Below the pieces are notes generated by a model, which worked only from the letters and a program-made list of their open reading frames with translations, was not told where the DNA came from and did not search any database. A stretch of 64,000 nt of DNA. Origin: Flaveria trinervia (taxonomy: Eukaryota; Streptophyta; Magnoliopsida; Asterales; Asteraceae). Positions 44,901-57,700 of the stretch are shown in pieces. Made by a program: the position numbers and the translations under genes. The stretch spans positions 17,086,443-17,150,442 of the forward strand of contig CM046442.1 in assembly GCA_025506515.1 (NCBI GenBank), read 5' to 3'. Each line of letters starts with the position of its first letter. Positions within the stretch are counted from its first letter, which is position 1.

Positions 44901-45354
44901 TCCTAGGGTGGCTCACAGAATTGTGAATAAAGACATTCCTTCGAGATACAAGGGCCAAGTAAAAAGAATCGTAGATGAAGAGATCACAGTGGTCCTTGTA
45001 GTATCACCCTGGGAAATTGTAGAAGATTTCAAGAAGGCCTATGAAACTAAACAGCCACCCCAAAAGATGTTAGAGAACAGAGTGATTAAAAAGGGGTTAG
45101 TCTACAAGAGGCTTGAGAACTTCAAACAAAATAAGCTCAGTCTGTTACTTGAAGGTACTCACCCAGCTGAGTTTGCATACAGACAGATCACAACAGTTGA
45201 GCTCAAAAATGGCAAACAGGCTAAGTACATTTCAGAGCTGTATGGGCATGAAGGATTGTTTGATGGTGGAGCTGAAAATCTTACCATGGAAGAACAAATT
45301 ATGTTTCTCAAATCATACACCAGAGAATCCTACAGGCTTATACATGGGAAGTAG
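41945..45354 (+). pseudogene. Downstream (SIRE-type) ORF, element F
   Basis: Starts MATMQLKPQHNCVAHL at 41945. Frame changes near 42165, and stops where the G copy has CAC and CAG (42279, 42292) and CAA (about 42569), break the N-terminal part. Pro/Thr-rich region 42680-43700. Positions 43860-44020 contain a direct duplication of a segment encoding KRKSIEGKK with KETxKEEEFVKGAD, not seen in G. Then IRFIAKYLGRSLIEIKSW (44276-44330), the acidic LEEEEEEDDEQED run (44597-44640) and an intact C-terminal frame 44842-45354 ending TRESYRLIHGK and TAG. Role unknown, as for the G copy. Confidence 0.78.
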
Positions 45355-45557
45355 ATTTCATGGATAGGACCACAACCCTGTGTCCAGTTCCCCAAAGTCA
45401 GGGCTCCTATCCATACTATGCCAACCAAATTCAGAAATCTATTCCCAGGCCAGTGCTTAACTGGGTCATCTTCTTAGCTGATCAAGAAGGAAAAAGACCA
45501 ATCTTATTGCCAACAATAAGTGGGACCTCAATAAAGTTAAGGTTTTGGTTGCATTGG

Positions 45558-45568
45558 TTCAGGGGGAG
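45558..45568 (+). other. Polypurine tract, element F
   Basis: TTCAGGGGGAG one base before the 3' LTR (sister copies have two bases between). Confidence 0.82.
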
Positions 45569-45569
45569 T

Positions 45570-46411
45570 TGTTGGACCAAAAGAACCAATGAGCGGATCA
45601 GAAAAACCTTAAGTCCCACAGACGTCACAACAACTGCTGAAGACACAAGTGCTGAAGACAAAGTCTGAAGACAAGTGCTGAAGACAAAGTCTGAACACAA
45701 GTGCTGAAGACAAAGTTTGAAGACACACGTGCTGAAGACAAAGTTTGAAGACAAGTGCTGAAGACAAAGTCTGAAGACATGTGCTGAAGACAAAGTCTGA
45801 AGACACAAGTGCTGAAGACAAAGTCTGAAGACACAAGTGCTGAAGACAAAGTTTGAAGACAAGTGCTGAAGACAAAGTCTGAAGACAAGTGCTGAAGACC
45901 AAGTATCAGTCGTTGTCACAACAGCTGAAGAGGTCTTCTCAGTAGTTGTGATGGTTTTCTTCAGTAGTTTTATGTTTTTCTTTTCAGTAGTTTTGTAAAA
46001 TGACTGAAGAGCTTGTTCTTCAGTCGTTGTAGTTTCAGTAATTTCGTATCAGTAGTTTTATGTTTTATACTTAGCACTCTGATATCTTCTCAGTAGTTGT
46101 GAACATTTCAGTAGTTTGTTAACCTTAGTTATTTTTGTAACAAATCTGCCAGATGTCACTATCCCGTGATATCAGCAGTGATTGCACTCTATATAAGGAG
46201 TGTCAACCTAATTGTAATCTGTGAATGATTGAGCAGAAACATTTGATATTATTGAAACATTCCTTTTCACAGAAATATATTCTTTCTTTACAACTGTATT
46301 TGTTCTTAATGCATACGAATATCAAATTCTTGCTATAATTTGTCTAATTCTTGTTCTTATTCTGCTGCGTTACACTCTAATCCATCAAACATGAGATCAC
46401 TGATCCTATCA
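45570..46411 (+). repeat. 3' LTR of element F
   Basis: TGTTGGACC to CCTATCA. Tandem array about 45645-45900, TATATAA 46190-46196, and the subtype-2 U3 shared only with 22168-23013. Followed by CATAC. Confidence 0.94.
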
Positions 46412-48867
46412 CATACACTTGATGATTTTTATCTCTCAAAGGGAATCAGGAGGTAGTTTAGCATCCCAAGGACTCCAGAACAAAATGGAGTAGGGAGAGA
46501 AAGAACAGGACCTTAATTGAAGCTGCAAGGTCTGTGTTAGCTGACTCTGGTTTGCCATTGACCTTTTGGGCTGAAGCTGTCAATACAACTTGCTATGTGC
46601 AAAATAGAGTGTTAGTAAATTAGAGGTTGATGAAGACTCCATATGAATTTCTACATCATTTGGCCCCTTTGATTTCATTTTTCAGAGCCTTTGGGTGTCC
46701 TTGTTTCATTCTCAACACAAAGGATCAACTCCACAAATTTGATCCTAAGGTGGATGCAGGGTATTTTGTTGGTTATTCATCTACTTTCAAGGCATACAGA
46801 GTCTTCAACTGAAGAACAAAGATAGTTGAAGAGACTCTGCATATGAAGTTTAATGAATCTCCAAAGGACAAGATTCCACAAAACCCTGTGGAGTTATTTG
46901 ATTTGGACATACTGCAATATGTTCCTTATCAACCTCCAGTTGTTGCAGATCATGTGGATAAATCATCTTCTGCAGCATGTCTTCCACCTGGTGGTACTGA
47001 AGATGATGATGATATCAGTACTCACCTTTTCAAGTTTAGTGACCAACTGCCTGAGTCCACTAAACTTGATGTTCCTGTAGCTTTAGCAGTTCCATCCACA
47101 ACAAATGCCAATGAGATCTCTGATTCCTCTACACCTTTTGATTTTCCATCTCGTCTGGTTTCAAGAGTCTGCATCACCATCTACTGCTGTTGAAGGTCCT
47201 ACAAACACTTGCACAGATCTCATTTTTTATCAAGAGCTAAAGAATCACCAATATCTCAAATCATTAGTGATATCAATGCTGGAGTTTCAACAAGAAGTCA
47301 ATTGTCCAATTTCTGCTTCTATGCTCTCTTCATCGGTCAGCTAGAGCCAAAGAACTAACATGTTGCTTTGAGAGACAATGGATGGGTTGAAGCCATGCAT
47401 CTTGAGCTACTTCAGTTCAAAAAGCAGCAAGTGTGGGAACTGGTTCCTCTACCCCCAGGTAAGTGTGCAATAGGCACTAAATGGGTGTTTAGGAATAAAA
47501 TTGATGAAAATGGGCTTATTGTCAAGAACAAGGCTAGACTCGTTGCACAAGGTTTTTCACAAGAAGAAGGTATTGATTATGATGAAACCTTTGCCCCTGT
47601 AGCCAAACTAGAGGCAATTAGATTTTTCTTAGCCTATGTTGCATTCCACAATCTTAAAGTTTTTCAAATGGATATCAAAAGTGCATTTTTATATGGTAAA
47701 ATAAAAGAAGAGGTTTATGTGTGTCAACCATCAGGTTTTGAGGATAATAAACATCCTGATTGGGTGTATAAACTTGATAAGGCTCTTTATGGGTTGAAGC
47801 AAGCTTCTAGAGCCTGGTATGAAACACTTTCCAATTTTCTTCTTAAAAATAATTTCACTAGAGGCTCCATAGATAAAACTTTGTTTATTAAGAAGGTGGA
47901 TCAACATAAGCTACTTGTTCAAATTTATGTTGATGATATTATTTTTGCATCCTCTGATCCCTAGTTGTGTGATGATTTTACATGTTTAATGAAACAAAAG
48001 TTTGAAATGAGTGCAATGGGAGAATTACAGTTCTTTCTAGGCTTGCAAATTAAACAAAAGGCTGATGGAACCTTTATTCATCAGTCAAAATATACAAAAG
48101 ATCTTTTGAATAAGTTTGATTTACAAAATTGTAAGCCCTGTTCTACACCCATGTGCAACACCACACAACTGGATGCAGATCAAAAAGGTAAAGCTGTTGA
48201 TGAAACACTTTACAGATGTATGATTGGGTCCTTGATGTACTTAACAGCTTCTAGACCAGATATCATGTCGCAACTTGTGTTTGTGCTAGATTTTAGGCTG
48301 CTCCTAAAGAGTCTCATTTGATTGCAGTCAAGAGGATCTTTAGATATTTGCAAGGCACACAATCTCTAGGTCTTTGGTATTCCACTGGACACTCATGCAA
48401 ATTAGTTGCTTTTTCAGATAGTGACTATGAAGGGTGTAAGTTAACCAGAAAGTCAACTTCTGGTGGATGTCAATTCCAAGGCAACTATTTGATTCTTGGC
48501 AGAGTAAGAAACAAACATCTGTTGCTACATCCACTGCTGAAGCAGAGTACATTGTTGCTGCAAGCTGTACTTCTCAGGTACTCTGGCTTCAGAACCAACT
48601 TTTGGATTATGGCATTACAGAGACTAAGACTCCATTATTAATGGACAGTGCTTCAGCTCTTTGCATTGTCAAGAATCCTGTCTAGCACTCTAGGACCAAA
48701 CATATAGAGATCAGACACCATTTTATTAGGGACTGTTTTGAAAAAGGTCTGATTGATCCAAAGTTTGTGCCTAGTGCTCATGAGCTTGCAGACATTTTTA
48801 CTAAGCTTTGGATTGTTCAACTTTCCAAAACATAGTGTTAAGGCTTGGTATGCTGCAGCTAGAATAA
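46412..48867 (+). pseudogene. pol: Copia pol part 2, element C: integrase end, RT, RNase H
   Basis: Integrase resumes with TLDDFYLSKGI and the glutamate region (damaged near 46490), then LTFWAEAVNT and YFVGYSS. TAG at 46621 stands where G has CAG. Acidic linker 46850-47340. RT frame 47368-47964 holds WVFRNKIDENGL, LVAQGFSQEEGIDYDE, FQMDIKSAFLYG and YVDD at 47926-47937, then TAG 47962-47964 (CAG in G) and continues to 48270. RNase H: DSDYEGCKLTRKST near 48418, TAEAEYIVAAS, DSASALCIV, TAG 48682 (CAG in G and F). Ends LRLGMLQLE and TAA 48865-48867. The RT part is the best preserved in the window but is still broken. Confidence 0.92.
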
Positions 48868-49506
48868 GTGACAACTACTGATGATCGCAGTAAACAAGTA
48901 CCGATGATCATAGTAAACATGTCACAAATAAGTACTGATTCTGTTACAAACTATTGATGTAGTTATAACTACTGATGTTAGTAAAACCACTAAAAACAGC
49001 CAAAAGAGACTGATGAGTAAGTGTTGAGGACAATATAAAACAGCTGAAAAGCTAAGAATTGACGAAAACTACTGATGAGAATTTTCTCTTCAGTTGTTTC
49101 TAAAACTGCTGTTCCCCTTAAATAGCTGATGACAAAACCATGTCTTCAGTAGTTTCACAACTACTGATGACTAACACCAAGTCCTCAGCTGTTTACAACA
49201 ACTGATGACAAAACCATGTCTTCAGTAGTTGTAAAACTACTGATGATAACATCAAGTTATCAGTGTTTACAACATCTGAAGACAAAACCAAGGTTTTCAG
49301 TAGTTCACAATACTGATGACTACCACCAAGTCTTTAGTTGTTTTCAAACGTCTGATAGTTAAAACCAAGTCTTCAGTTGTTTTCATAACAACTAATGACA
49401 ACACCAATACTTTCAATCATTTTCTTTTCAGCCTTTTCTAACCTATAAATACCTGTACTTGTAGCCAACGTTTCATTAGCCGTTTTCAAATCTCTCTCTC
49501 TCAACA
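48868..49506 (+). repeat. Spacer of element C with CAGTAGTT / AACTACTG words
   Basis: No ORF. Alternating CTTCAGTAGTTT, ACAACTACTGATGACTAA and CAGCTGTTTACAACAACTGATG words, fewer than in G and F. AACCTATAAATACC (about 49440) is a TATA-like box upstream of the ORF at 49507. Confidence 0.72.
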
Positions 49507-52500
49507 ATGGCGACCATGAAACTCAAACCCGACACAACTGTGTTGCCTACCTTACAAAATCGGCCTTCTGGAACAAGTTTGACACTGCCATCGATCTTAT
49601 GGTGGATTCCCCATACCGAACACCTTTCTTCTGAATCCTACCATATATCCAGACTCCTTATCCCAGTTCTGGACAAACGTTTCTGTAATCATTGGTGAGA
49701 ATGGTAACCAAATCATTCTACAGTCGTTGGTAAACCAGAAACAGGTGCTCATCACTACAGACATTATTCGCAATACCCTAAATTTGCATGATGGCACCTA
49801 TCCTAAAGAATACCCGAAAGGCACCACTGATATGTCTTTCATTAATAATGGGTATGAAGGCGACATAAGTGCTACAACCATACTGAAGAAGCACTTCCAT
49901 GATGCAGAACGACTTATTTTTCACATGGTAAATGTCTGCTAGCTTCGAAGACACTTCTTGGGATCAGATGTCTTCCTGATGGCAACAGGTATTGTATTCT
50001 ATCCTTGAGCAACAAAATCTAACTTTTTCTGAGATAGTTTTTATGGAATTAAAGGATCTGGCTCAGAAACCTATGGCTAATAGATGGCTACTTTATCCCA
50101 GGTTTCTGATGACCATTATTTTAAACCAACAAAATGATGGACTTGTTGGTCTTGGAGTCCCTGCTCCAGCTGTTTTAGCTGACGTATACTCCCGACATAA
50201 CACAGACCCTACTCTCAAAGGGGCTGCCGGATGCTAAAACCCAAGCAAAGGGAACCCACAACCTCCACTTACAGATCCAAAGTCCCCACCAAACCCAAAA
50301 CATAAAAACCCAAAAAGGCTACTCAGGGAGATGTGTCCCCTGAGGATGTCCTGTACCACCAACACAGGATATACATACTGGTTCTAACCCCCCAGTTATG
50401 TCAAAGACTCAACCTGCTAAAGCCGCACAGGTATCTTCTCAACAGGATCCTGTTGCAACCAATATTGGGGATCCTACATTGCTGGAACCTATCTCAATTG
50501 AGAGGGTTACCATTGACGAGCACCTTTCACCCCAGGTGTAATCTGCGTCGGATCACTCTCCACATGCAACCGCCCCTCAAAGCCCAACACTTATTGTTGC
50601 AAAAGTGCTGAGTCAGTTGCACTCCTCACCCCTCCCCAGAAACTAATTACAACTGGGAATACCTCAACCATTGAGGGGCAGGACCAAAGTGCTTCTGATA
50701 ACCCACAACGCAGGGGTTACAATGTTCAATCTCCAAGTGTAGAAAAGGAGATTTGAACTTCTTGTAAGGCTGCCACTTCTACTGATTCAGCAAATGATCA
50801 GGATGAAGTTGGTACCATCCATAAGACTCACCAGAGGCAACTGCTAATAAAGGACATAGTCCTGAGGCAGGAAGTCCCCAGTACCAAGAACAAGGGGCAC
50901 ATGCTACTACTGATCTACACTCAAAGCATGTACATCCTGATTCAATCAGGAGGTCAGGTGATTCAGCACAAACTAATGATGACATGGGCTTTTTCTATGA
51001 TGTTCTAGCCCATAATACCATTCTAGAGAATGAGGTGAGTAGACTCAAAGAGCTGCTTGCCAAAATGTCTCAGGCTCAAAGACCATCTACTCCACAAACC
51101 CCCAGATGGCACCTTCAATTGAAGGTTTCCCAAACACTGAGCCTACAAACATAACTGAGCCACCAGCCTCTGCTTTTGGCACCACCTCTCAGGGATAGAA
51201 CCCCTCTGAGCAGATGGTTGCTATCTTTCAAAACTCCTTACCTCTCATCACTCCATCATCACTGACATAGTGCATAAAGCCATTGATAAGAGGATTCCCT
51301 CAAATCTACAAACCCTCATTGATGATGTTGTTCATAAATCGCTTTCTGCCTTCAAACCCTGATTCCAATGCAACCAAAAAGGGGGAGACTGCAAAGTCTA
51401 AGGTAGTGAAAGACAAGAAAAGAAAGAGAGTTGATGTTGAGAAAGAGCCTGAAAAAGAGAAAGAGCCTGAGAAAGAGAAGGAGGTTGAGAAAGAACTGAT
51501 CTCAGAACAGCTGATTACATATAAAAGAAAGAAAAGTGCTGAGTCAAGAGCTGATGAAGAGAAATCATTAGAAGACCTTGTTAAAGATGCTGATGAAGCT
51601 CATAGCAAATCAATGGATACAATTATAGATCAGCTATTTAGACATGGTCATGACACAGCCACATTAGACTCTGAGATCAGAAGGCTGGAAATAGAAGAGA
51701 TACAATCACGATGGGCTGGTTATAGTGTGTTGGAAAGGGAGAGATTGGAAATCATGATCAGGTTCATAGCTAAATATCTTGGAAGATCATGATTGAAATC
51801 AAGTCATGGTCCAGGGACAGCATCTTGGCAATAACCACCAAGATCTGTTCGTCTGAAGTATATACCAAAGGGCTGGTCATTGAAGCCTTGAATGAAGTTG
51901 GTACTGGGAGCAGGTCTGGAACTGGTAAAACAATCTAAAGCCTCACTACATCCAAAATGCTAGAACAGCCTGTCAAAATTTCCACACCAAAACCACCACA
52001 ACCACAACCCACTAAACCAATTCCCTTACCCACAAAACCAATAGCCGATGATGTACCCCAGAAGAGGAAGAGAAGGGTACTGAGGCTAGAAGAGGAAGAA
52101 GAAGATAATGATGAAGATGAAGATAGGCTGCCAATCTTAGCTGTTATACAGTTGCCTAAGGCCATAAGTCACCCACCAAGAATTACTCCTAAATCTCAAA
52201 GACAAATTCTGAAAGTGAAGTTAGAAGAAGAGCTTCACAAACAACATGATGAGGAATTGTGAGAAGAGTCGACAAAGCATATGCTGCCATATCTTCAATC
52301 ATCAATATGAAGAAACATGCTCAGAGATTATGCACTCTCAGACACACCTCTCAATATCAAAAAGAGAGAGTGAGGATTTGGCCTGATCCCAGGGTGTCTC
52401 ATAGGATTCAAAAGAAAAATATTCCACAGAGATACATTGGCCAAGTAAAGAAGATTGTAGATGAAGTGATCTCACTGGCTTTTGTAGTATCACCTTGGGA

Positions 52501-52839
52501 GATCTTAGATGACTTCAAGAAAGCCTATAAAGCTAAACTGACCCCACAAAAGATGCTAGAGAATAAAGTGGTGAAAAAGGGGTTAGTGTATAGGAGGCTT
52601 GAGGAAGTTAGAAAGAATGAGCTCCAGTTCTTCTTAGAGGGTATTCACCCAGATGAATTCGCATATAGAATCATAACACTGTGGAGCTAAAAATTGGGAA
52701 GCAGGTCAAATACCTCTCTGAGTACTATGGGCCAGAATCACTCTTTGAAAGAGAAGCAGAAGAGCTTACCATGGAGGAACAAGTAACCTTCATTGAGGCC
52801 TATACAAGGGAGTCTTGCAGACTCATATTTGGGAAGTAG
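49507..52839 (+). pseudogene. Downstream (SIRE-type) ORF, element C
   Basis: Starts MATMKLKPDTT at 49507, then shifts frame within 30 codons. The block ITTDIIRNTLNLHDGTYP (about 49748) and FHMVNVC (about 49920) follow, then LTFSEIVFMELKDLAQKP and RWLLYPRF to 50237. The middle is Pro/Thr-rich with a TAA near 50539 (CAA in B). Frame 51283-51792 has a long Lys/Glu-rich stretch (VEKEPEKEKEPEKEKEVEKE) and IRFIAKYLGRS. Then comes the acidic LEEEEEDNDEDED run and C-terminal RIWPDPRVSHRI to ESCRLIFGK, TAG 52837-52839. Its C-terminus is closer to that of B than to those of F and G. Role unknown. Confidence 0.78.
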
Positions 52840-53045
52840 ATCTCATGGATGGGATAACAGCTCTGTGTCCAGTTCCCCAAGACAGAGTTCCCATCCATCC
52901 TTTGCCAAACAGATCATTGTGACTTCTTCCCAGGCCTATGCTTACAAGGGTCACTTCTGAGCTGATCTAGAAGACAAAAAGACCAATCTTTCTGCCATAA
53001 TAAGTGGGACATCTTCAATAAGCTTAAAGGTTTTGGCTGCATTGG

Positions 53046-53056
53046 TTCAGGGGGAG
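53046..53056 (+). other. Polypurine tract, element C
   Basis: TTCAGGGGGAG two bases before the 3' LTR. Confidence 0.87.
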
Positions 53057-53058
53057 TT

Positions 53059-53828
53059 TGTTGGACCAAAAGAACCAATGAGCCAGATCAGAAAAACCTT
53101 TAAGTCCCACAAGACATCACAACAACTGCTGAAGACTTGATCAGCTGTTTGACAAAGTCTGAAGATCAACAGCTGAAGACTAAAGTACTGAAGACTTCAA
53201 CAGCAGAAGACCAAAGTCTGAAGATCAACGGCTGAAGACTAAAGTACTGAAGACTTCAACAGCTGAAGCACAAAGACTGAAGACATCAGCTGATGAAAAC
53301 AACTGAAGTTCAAGAAGTCCAAGTACTGAAGCCTTTAGAGTTGTCACAACAGCTGAAGAAGCATTCTTCAGTTGTTGTGATGGTTCCTTTCAGTATTTGT
53401 TTTCTATTCAGTACTTGTAAAACGACTAAAGAGCATGTTCTTCAGTCGTTGTAGTTTCAGTAGTTTCTTTTCAGTAGTTTTAGTGATAGTTAACACTTGG
53501 TATTTTTGTAAGAAGATGTCAGCTATTTGACATCTTCAGTAGTTGTGTTAACTTTCAGTAGTTTGAATAATTCTATTAGATGTCACTATCAAGTGACATC
53601 AGCAGACGTCACATCTCCTATATAATAGATGTTGACCTAATTGTACGGTGACATTTTGCCACCACGAAAGCATATGAATGAAATATTCTATTTGCAGAAT
53701 TCTCTCTCTCTATAACTGTTTACTCTTACATTGAATATCAATTGTGTTCTTGTGAATTTTCTAATTCATTGTTCGAATTCCGCTGCAATACTCTCTAATC
53801 AATCAAACTTAGATCACTGATCTTAACA
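53059..53828 (+). repeat. 3' LTR of element C
   Basis: TGTTGGACC to TCTTAACA. Palindrome 53579-53600, GACGTCAC 53605-53612, TATATAA 53619-53625. Followed by AATGT, the second half of the target duplication. Confidence 0.94.
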
Positions 53829-53833
53829 AATGT

Positions 53834-54074
53834 AGTATATGTATCTCAAGTACTTGTAACTTTCAAGTATGCTTTGTAACATTTGTAATAGAACTTGAGA
53901 AAGCAACATAGTGCCATCTTGAAAACCAACTCCTTGTGTGTTTCTGCTATCTTGTTCTGTCATATTTACTTGTGTTCTTAGTATCATTACAAAGGTTAAC
54001 CAGTTCCCTATTTGATCTGTTAAGTATTCTTAGAAACTCTCCTCATTGTGTTGTTGTGTTGTGTTGTAAATGCA
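53834..54074 (+). repeat. 5' LTR of element D, second part
   Basis: AGTATATGTATCTCAAGTAC onward aligns with 59191-59431 (e.g. ATTACAAAGGTTAACCA). It ends AAATGCA. No TGGTATCAGAGC primer site follows, unlike the other elements here. Confidence 0.85.
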
Positions 54075-54789
54075 TACCCTATTTGAGTAGTTTTTCTTAA
54101 AACTAATTCTTATTATTTTGTAAATTTTGTGTGTCCTAAATTGTCTAGCTTATCACCTTCCTAAGCTCTTGTTTTCTTTGATAAAAACTTTTTGAAGACT
54201 TTTCTTAAAATTCTAAAAATTTTGATCCTTTGGAAGATATGCTTTTCTTTTTGGAAGAATCTTATGTCTTTAAAACAAATAACTGCCTAAGTAATTTACC
54301 TTCGGAAGAAATTTCTAAAATATTTTCCAAAGCTTAAAACCCTTGTTAGGCACTTATATGTTTTCAAGGACAAATTTCTTCTGTAGCAAATTAACTCTCG
54401 GAATCTTTGTTCCTTTTCACATAACTTTCAAGTCTTTATTTTCTTCCGAAGGAAAAATTTTCAAAATCTTAGGAAATTCTTCCAACATCATTTTGGCTTT
54501 GGAAGGTTTTTCATTAAACCTTCCGAAAACAATTTACCTTCAAAAGCTTTTTGACTTCCAAGAAAACTAATTTTAAGCAAAAGTAGACTACTTTTTCAGA
54601 GGTGGGACCGACATCCGGATTTCAAAATTTATCCTCTTTCATTAACTTTGTCTTAAATTCTTTTCACATATAAACCTAACGGGGTTTCCCCCTCTTTCTA
54701 TCATCTTCATCTTTCCTCCAAACCAAAACCCCAAATTTCTCTCTGAAATTGCTTTCGTTCATCTTTCTTCATCCCTAAGCTTTCTCACA
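54075..54789 (+). repeat. Spacer of element D with CTTCCGAAG-type words
   Basis: No ORF of note. CTTCGGAAG, CTTCCGAAGG, CTTTGGAAG, CCTTCCGAAA and CTTCCAAC recur from about 54230 to 54560, the same words as in the D LTR. GTTAACC and TATA-type sequence (CACATATAAACC, about 54665) precede the ORF at 54790. Confidence 0.65.
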
Positions 54790-57700
54790 ATGGCCAACCT
54801 TAACCGTAGAAATAACCCAGATTTCTCTATGCAGTTACATAGGCAACACAATGAAGTTGCTCTATTACACTCTGAGAAAGATCCATATTTCTCAGAGGTT
54901 TGGCGTTTCTTAGCTCTATCCAACTACTTCACCTCCCTTACCATTGATCTTACTCTATATCAGGATCATTTGCTTGAATTTTGGAAGACCTGTCAAGAGG
55001 TCGTTATGGATGGGGAGAAGGTACTGTCTGCCACAGTGCAGGGGAGAATAGTCTTCATCATTCCGGCCATCATCAACACTCATCTTCAGCTGGATGATGA
55101 AGAAGGTGAGGTGTTCTTCCCCAAAGAAACTGTTAACCACTCCTTTGAGTAGATGGGATATGAGGGAGACTTTTTTGTAATGACCTTCAGGAAAGGAAAT
55201 GTGCCATCCCAATGGAAATTCATGCTCCATGTGGTTATACATAGCTTGTCAAACAAGCATGGTGGATGGGACCAGATTCCTGAAGATCTCTCCTTCATTG
55301 TCCATGGAATGGTTTAGGGAGTCAAGTTCAGGTAGTCTCAGTTTGTTTATACAAATTTGCTTGCAAACTTGGACTCCTTCGAATACTATATGTTTCCTAC
55401 ATATGTTCAATACATTCTTAACTATGAACTAGGCACATAGTTAAGGGAAACCCGTAATATTCTTAAATTGGGAAAGATGAAGCCCGACATCTTTAAAATC
55501 TTAAGAAAGCCCACTCTTGGCTTCTTTGCGGTAGAAACAGCCTTTATCCCAAAAATGATAGAGCTCATTGCTCAAGGTGACAATCTAGCAGCAGCAGCTA
55601 GTGTTGAACCCACACCTTTTACATCCCAACCACCTCAACAACCTCAATCACCCTCACCTACCAATGAAAACACAAACGAACCCTAACTTAAACTATTCAA
55701 TTTTGCAGGCCCCCATATACTCACCCACACAAGAAGAAGTGGACATTGGAGCTCCCACTTCTCCTGAGAAGTAGACCACTCCTAATACTTCAAGGATCAG
55801 TGATAAGGTTCCTCATGCTCAGCCTGATTAGCTCATAAGCCCAAATGCCTTAAGCCTTCACTTTGAGTCACAATACTCAAGTGATCAACCTTTAGGGGAC
55901 AGTTACTAACCCCAACCTTGGACTTAAACCAACCCATTCTAACCTTGACTTCTATATTGATGACGACTTAGGTTTCAGTGAGTACCATGACTCTCTGTTC
56001 TTTCCCACTTCTCAAATAGAGATGAGTGCTCCTGAGTCTCCTCTGTCCAGCCCACATCAATCACCCAACACTGAGGTGGATACTCATGCATCTGTTCAGG
56101 ATATCCATATGGAAGAGGCTCTCGCTTATGTATATGATTACATTATTAAGACCTCAACCATGGCAACTCAGCCTATTGACACCTCAACCGAGGCTACCAG
56201 TGAGCAGAGGAAATCTAGCAGCCAAGAACCTAAAGTTGGTGGTGAGAGAGAGGACTTTGGTCCAACCATCTCATCACCCAATGATTCTTCTAATGAAGAT
56301 GAGGGGAATTTGAGACTAAAGGTGCAAAAAATGTCACAAACATGCATGTATTTAGTCTTCAAGATTAGTCGTCTTGAAACTCAAGTGACTACCTTGCAAA
56401 ACAAGGTCAATGATCATCAACTTGAGATTTCTTATCTTAGGGAACAACTAGCTAGGAGACCTTAAGAGGAGCTCAACTAGGAACAAAAGAACCTGTGTGT
56501 GTGATTGACTTAACTCCTAGCTTACCTATGCAAGAGGGTGATGCTACCAAAATGGGGGAGAAAGTCATTACAGTCACGAAACCTAGGATTTCATAAGGGA
56601 GTATGGACATTGAGGACTCACCATCCTCACTTGTAATTGTGCATACTCAGCAACTTCCTCAAGTTCACATTGATGTGGACTCCATAGACTCGTAAATTCA
56701 GAGTCTTTTTGAGGAAGGAATACCAAGGGCAATGTCATCTCCACCAATTGCAAATCACATTATTGGGTGGAGGAATGGTGAAAACAGAAGAGCCCTTGTC
56801 ATTCTTAGAGTTCAAGGATAGCAAGAAGTCTTCAATTTGCAAACCTTCAACTTCTATGAAAGTTTGGATCTAGTCAACATGCCACTTGTCAACCAAAGCC
56901 AATCTTGACAAGTTGGCTTAAAGAATCCAAGACATGATCACTATAGAGTTCAGCTTTAGAAGGAAACTAAGGCAATTAGGCAATGCCATTGGTCAACTGG
57001 ATGTTGAGGCAGACCCTAAGATTAGCTTCATAGGGGAAACCTTGACTGAAGGCCTAGTGGTAGAACCTGAGAGCCCTGTCTCATCATCAACTGTTGCAGA
57101 GAGTCATACCCTTTTTGAGATACCTACTAGTGAAGGTGCATGTCAACCTCTCTCTGGCCAGAGCTTGGAAGGTACAACAAGCAATGAAGGCCAAAGCTCT
57201 CTCCACCCTGAGTCACAAAGTTCTGTTAGTGACAAAGGGAAAAGAAAAATGACTTCTGAGGAGATTGAGGAGGAGGAGAGAGAGAGAGGAAAAAGAGGCT
57301 AAGGGGAGAAGGTTCCTCTATGAGGTCTATAAGGCTCATGGAGTCTGCTATCACGGCTGCCCCCAGACCAAACACTCAAAATGATGAGTTGAGGGCAGTC
57401 AGGATCAACTACCTGCAGACCAGGAACTATGACATAGATAACATTATCTCTCTCCCCTTAGATGAGTTGAATGAACTAGCTGACAAGGAAATGTCAAAGG
57501 AAAGAAAGGAGGCAGAGGATGCAAAGCTACTTCTTCATATCAAAGAAGAAAGAAGAAAGAAAAGACTATACAAGCATGTGCGTTCTCTCTCCCCAGTTCA
57601 AGAAAGTCCTGTGCAAGAGGATGTGGTGCCACAAGAACTTCAGGTAGACAAAGAAAAAGACAGGATCAACATGATCAACTACCTAAGTGCCACAGGCCTC

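Larger units (their letters stand above)
22168..46411 (+). mobile_element. Element F: Copia, TGTTGGACC family (LTR subtype 2), inserted in C integrase
   Basis: LTRs at 22168-23013 and 45570-46411, with perfect duplication CATAC (22163-22167 and 46412-46416). Removing F restores the C integrase reading EFRNHT to TLDDFYLSKGI. Gag is split by G (23660-36162). Own length is about 11.7 kb. About 0.83 kb of RT and RNase H is deleted at 40740, so it is not autonomous. Confidence 0.95.
17391..53828 (+). mobile_element. Element C: Copia, TGTTGGACC family, inserted in the LTR of D
   Basis: LTRs at 17391-18166 and 53059-53828, with perfect target duplication AATGT (17386-17390 and 53829-53833). Deleting C restores an LTR of D that aligns base for base with 58643-59431. 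Its integrase is split by F (22168-46411). Own length is about 12.2 kb with gag, pol, spacer, downstream ORF and polypurine tract all present, though damaged by stops and frameshifts. Confidence 0.95.
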
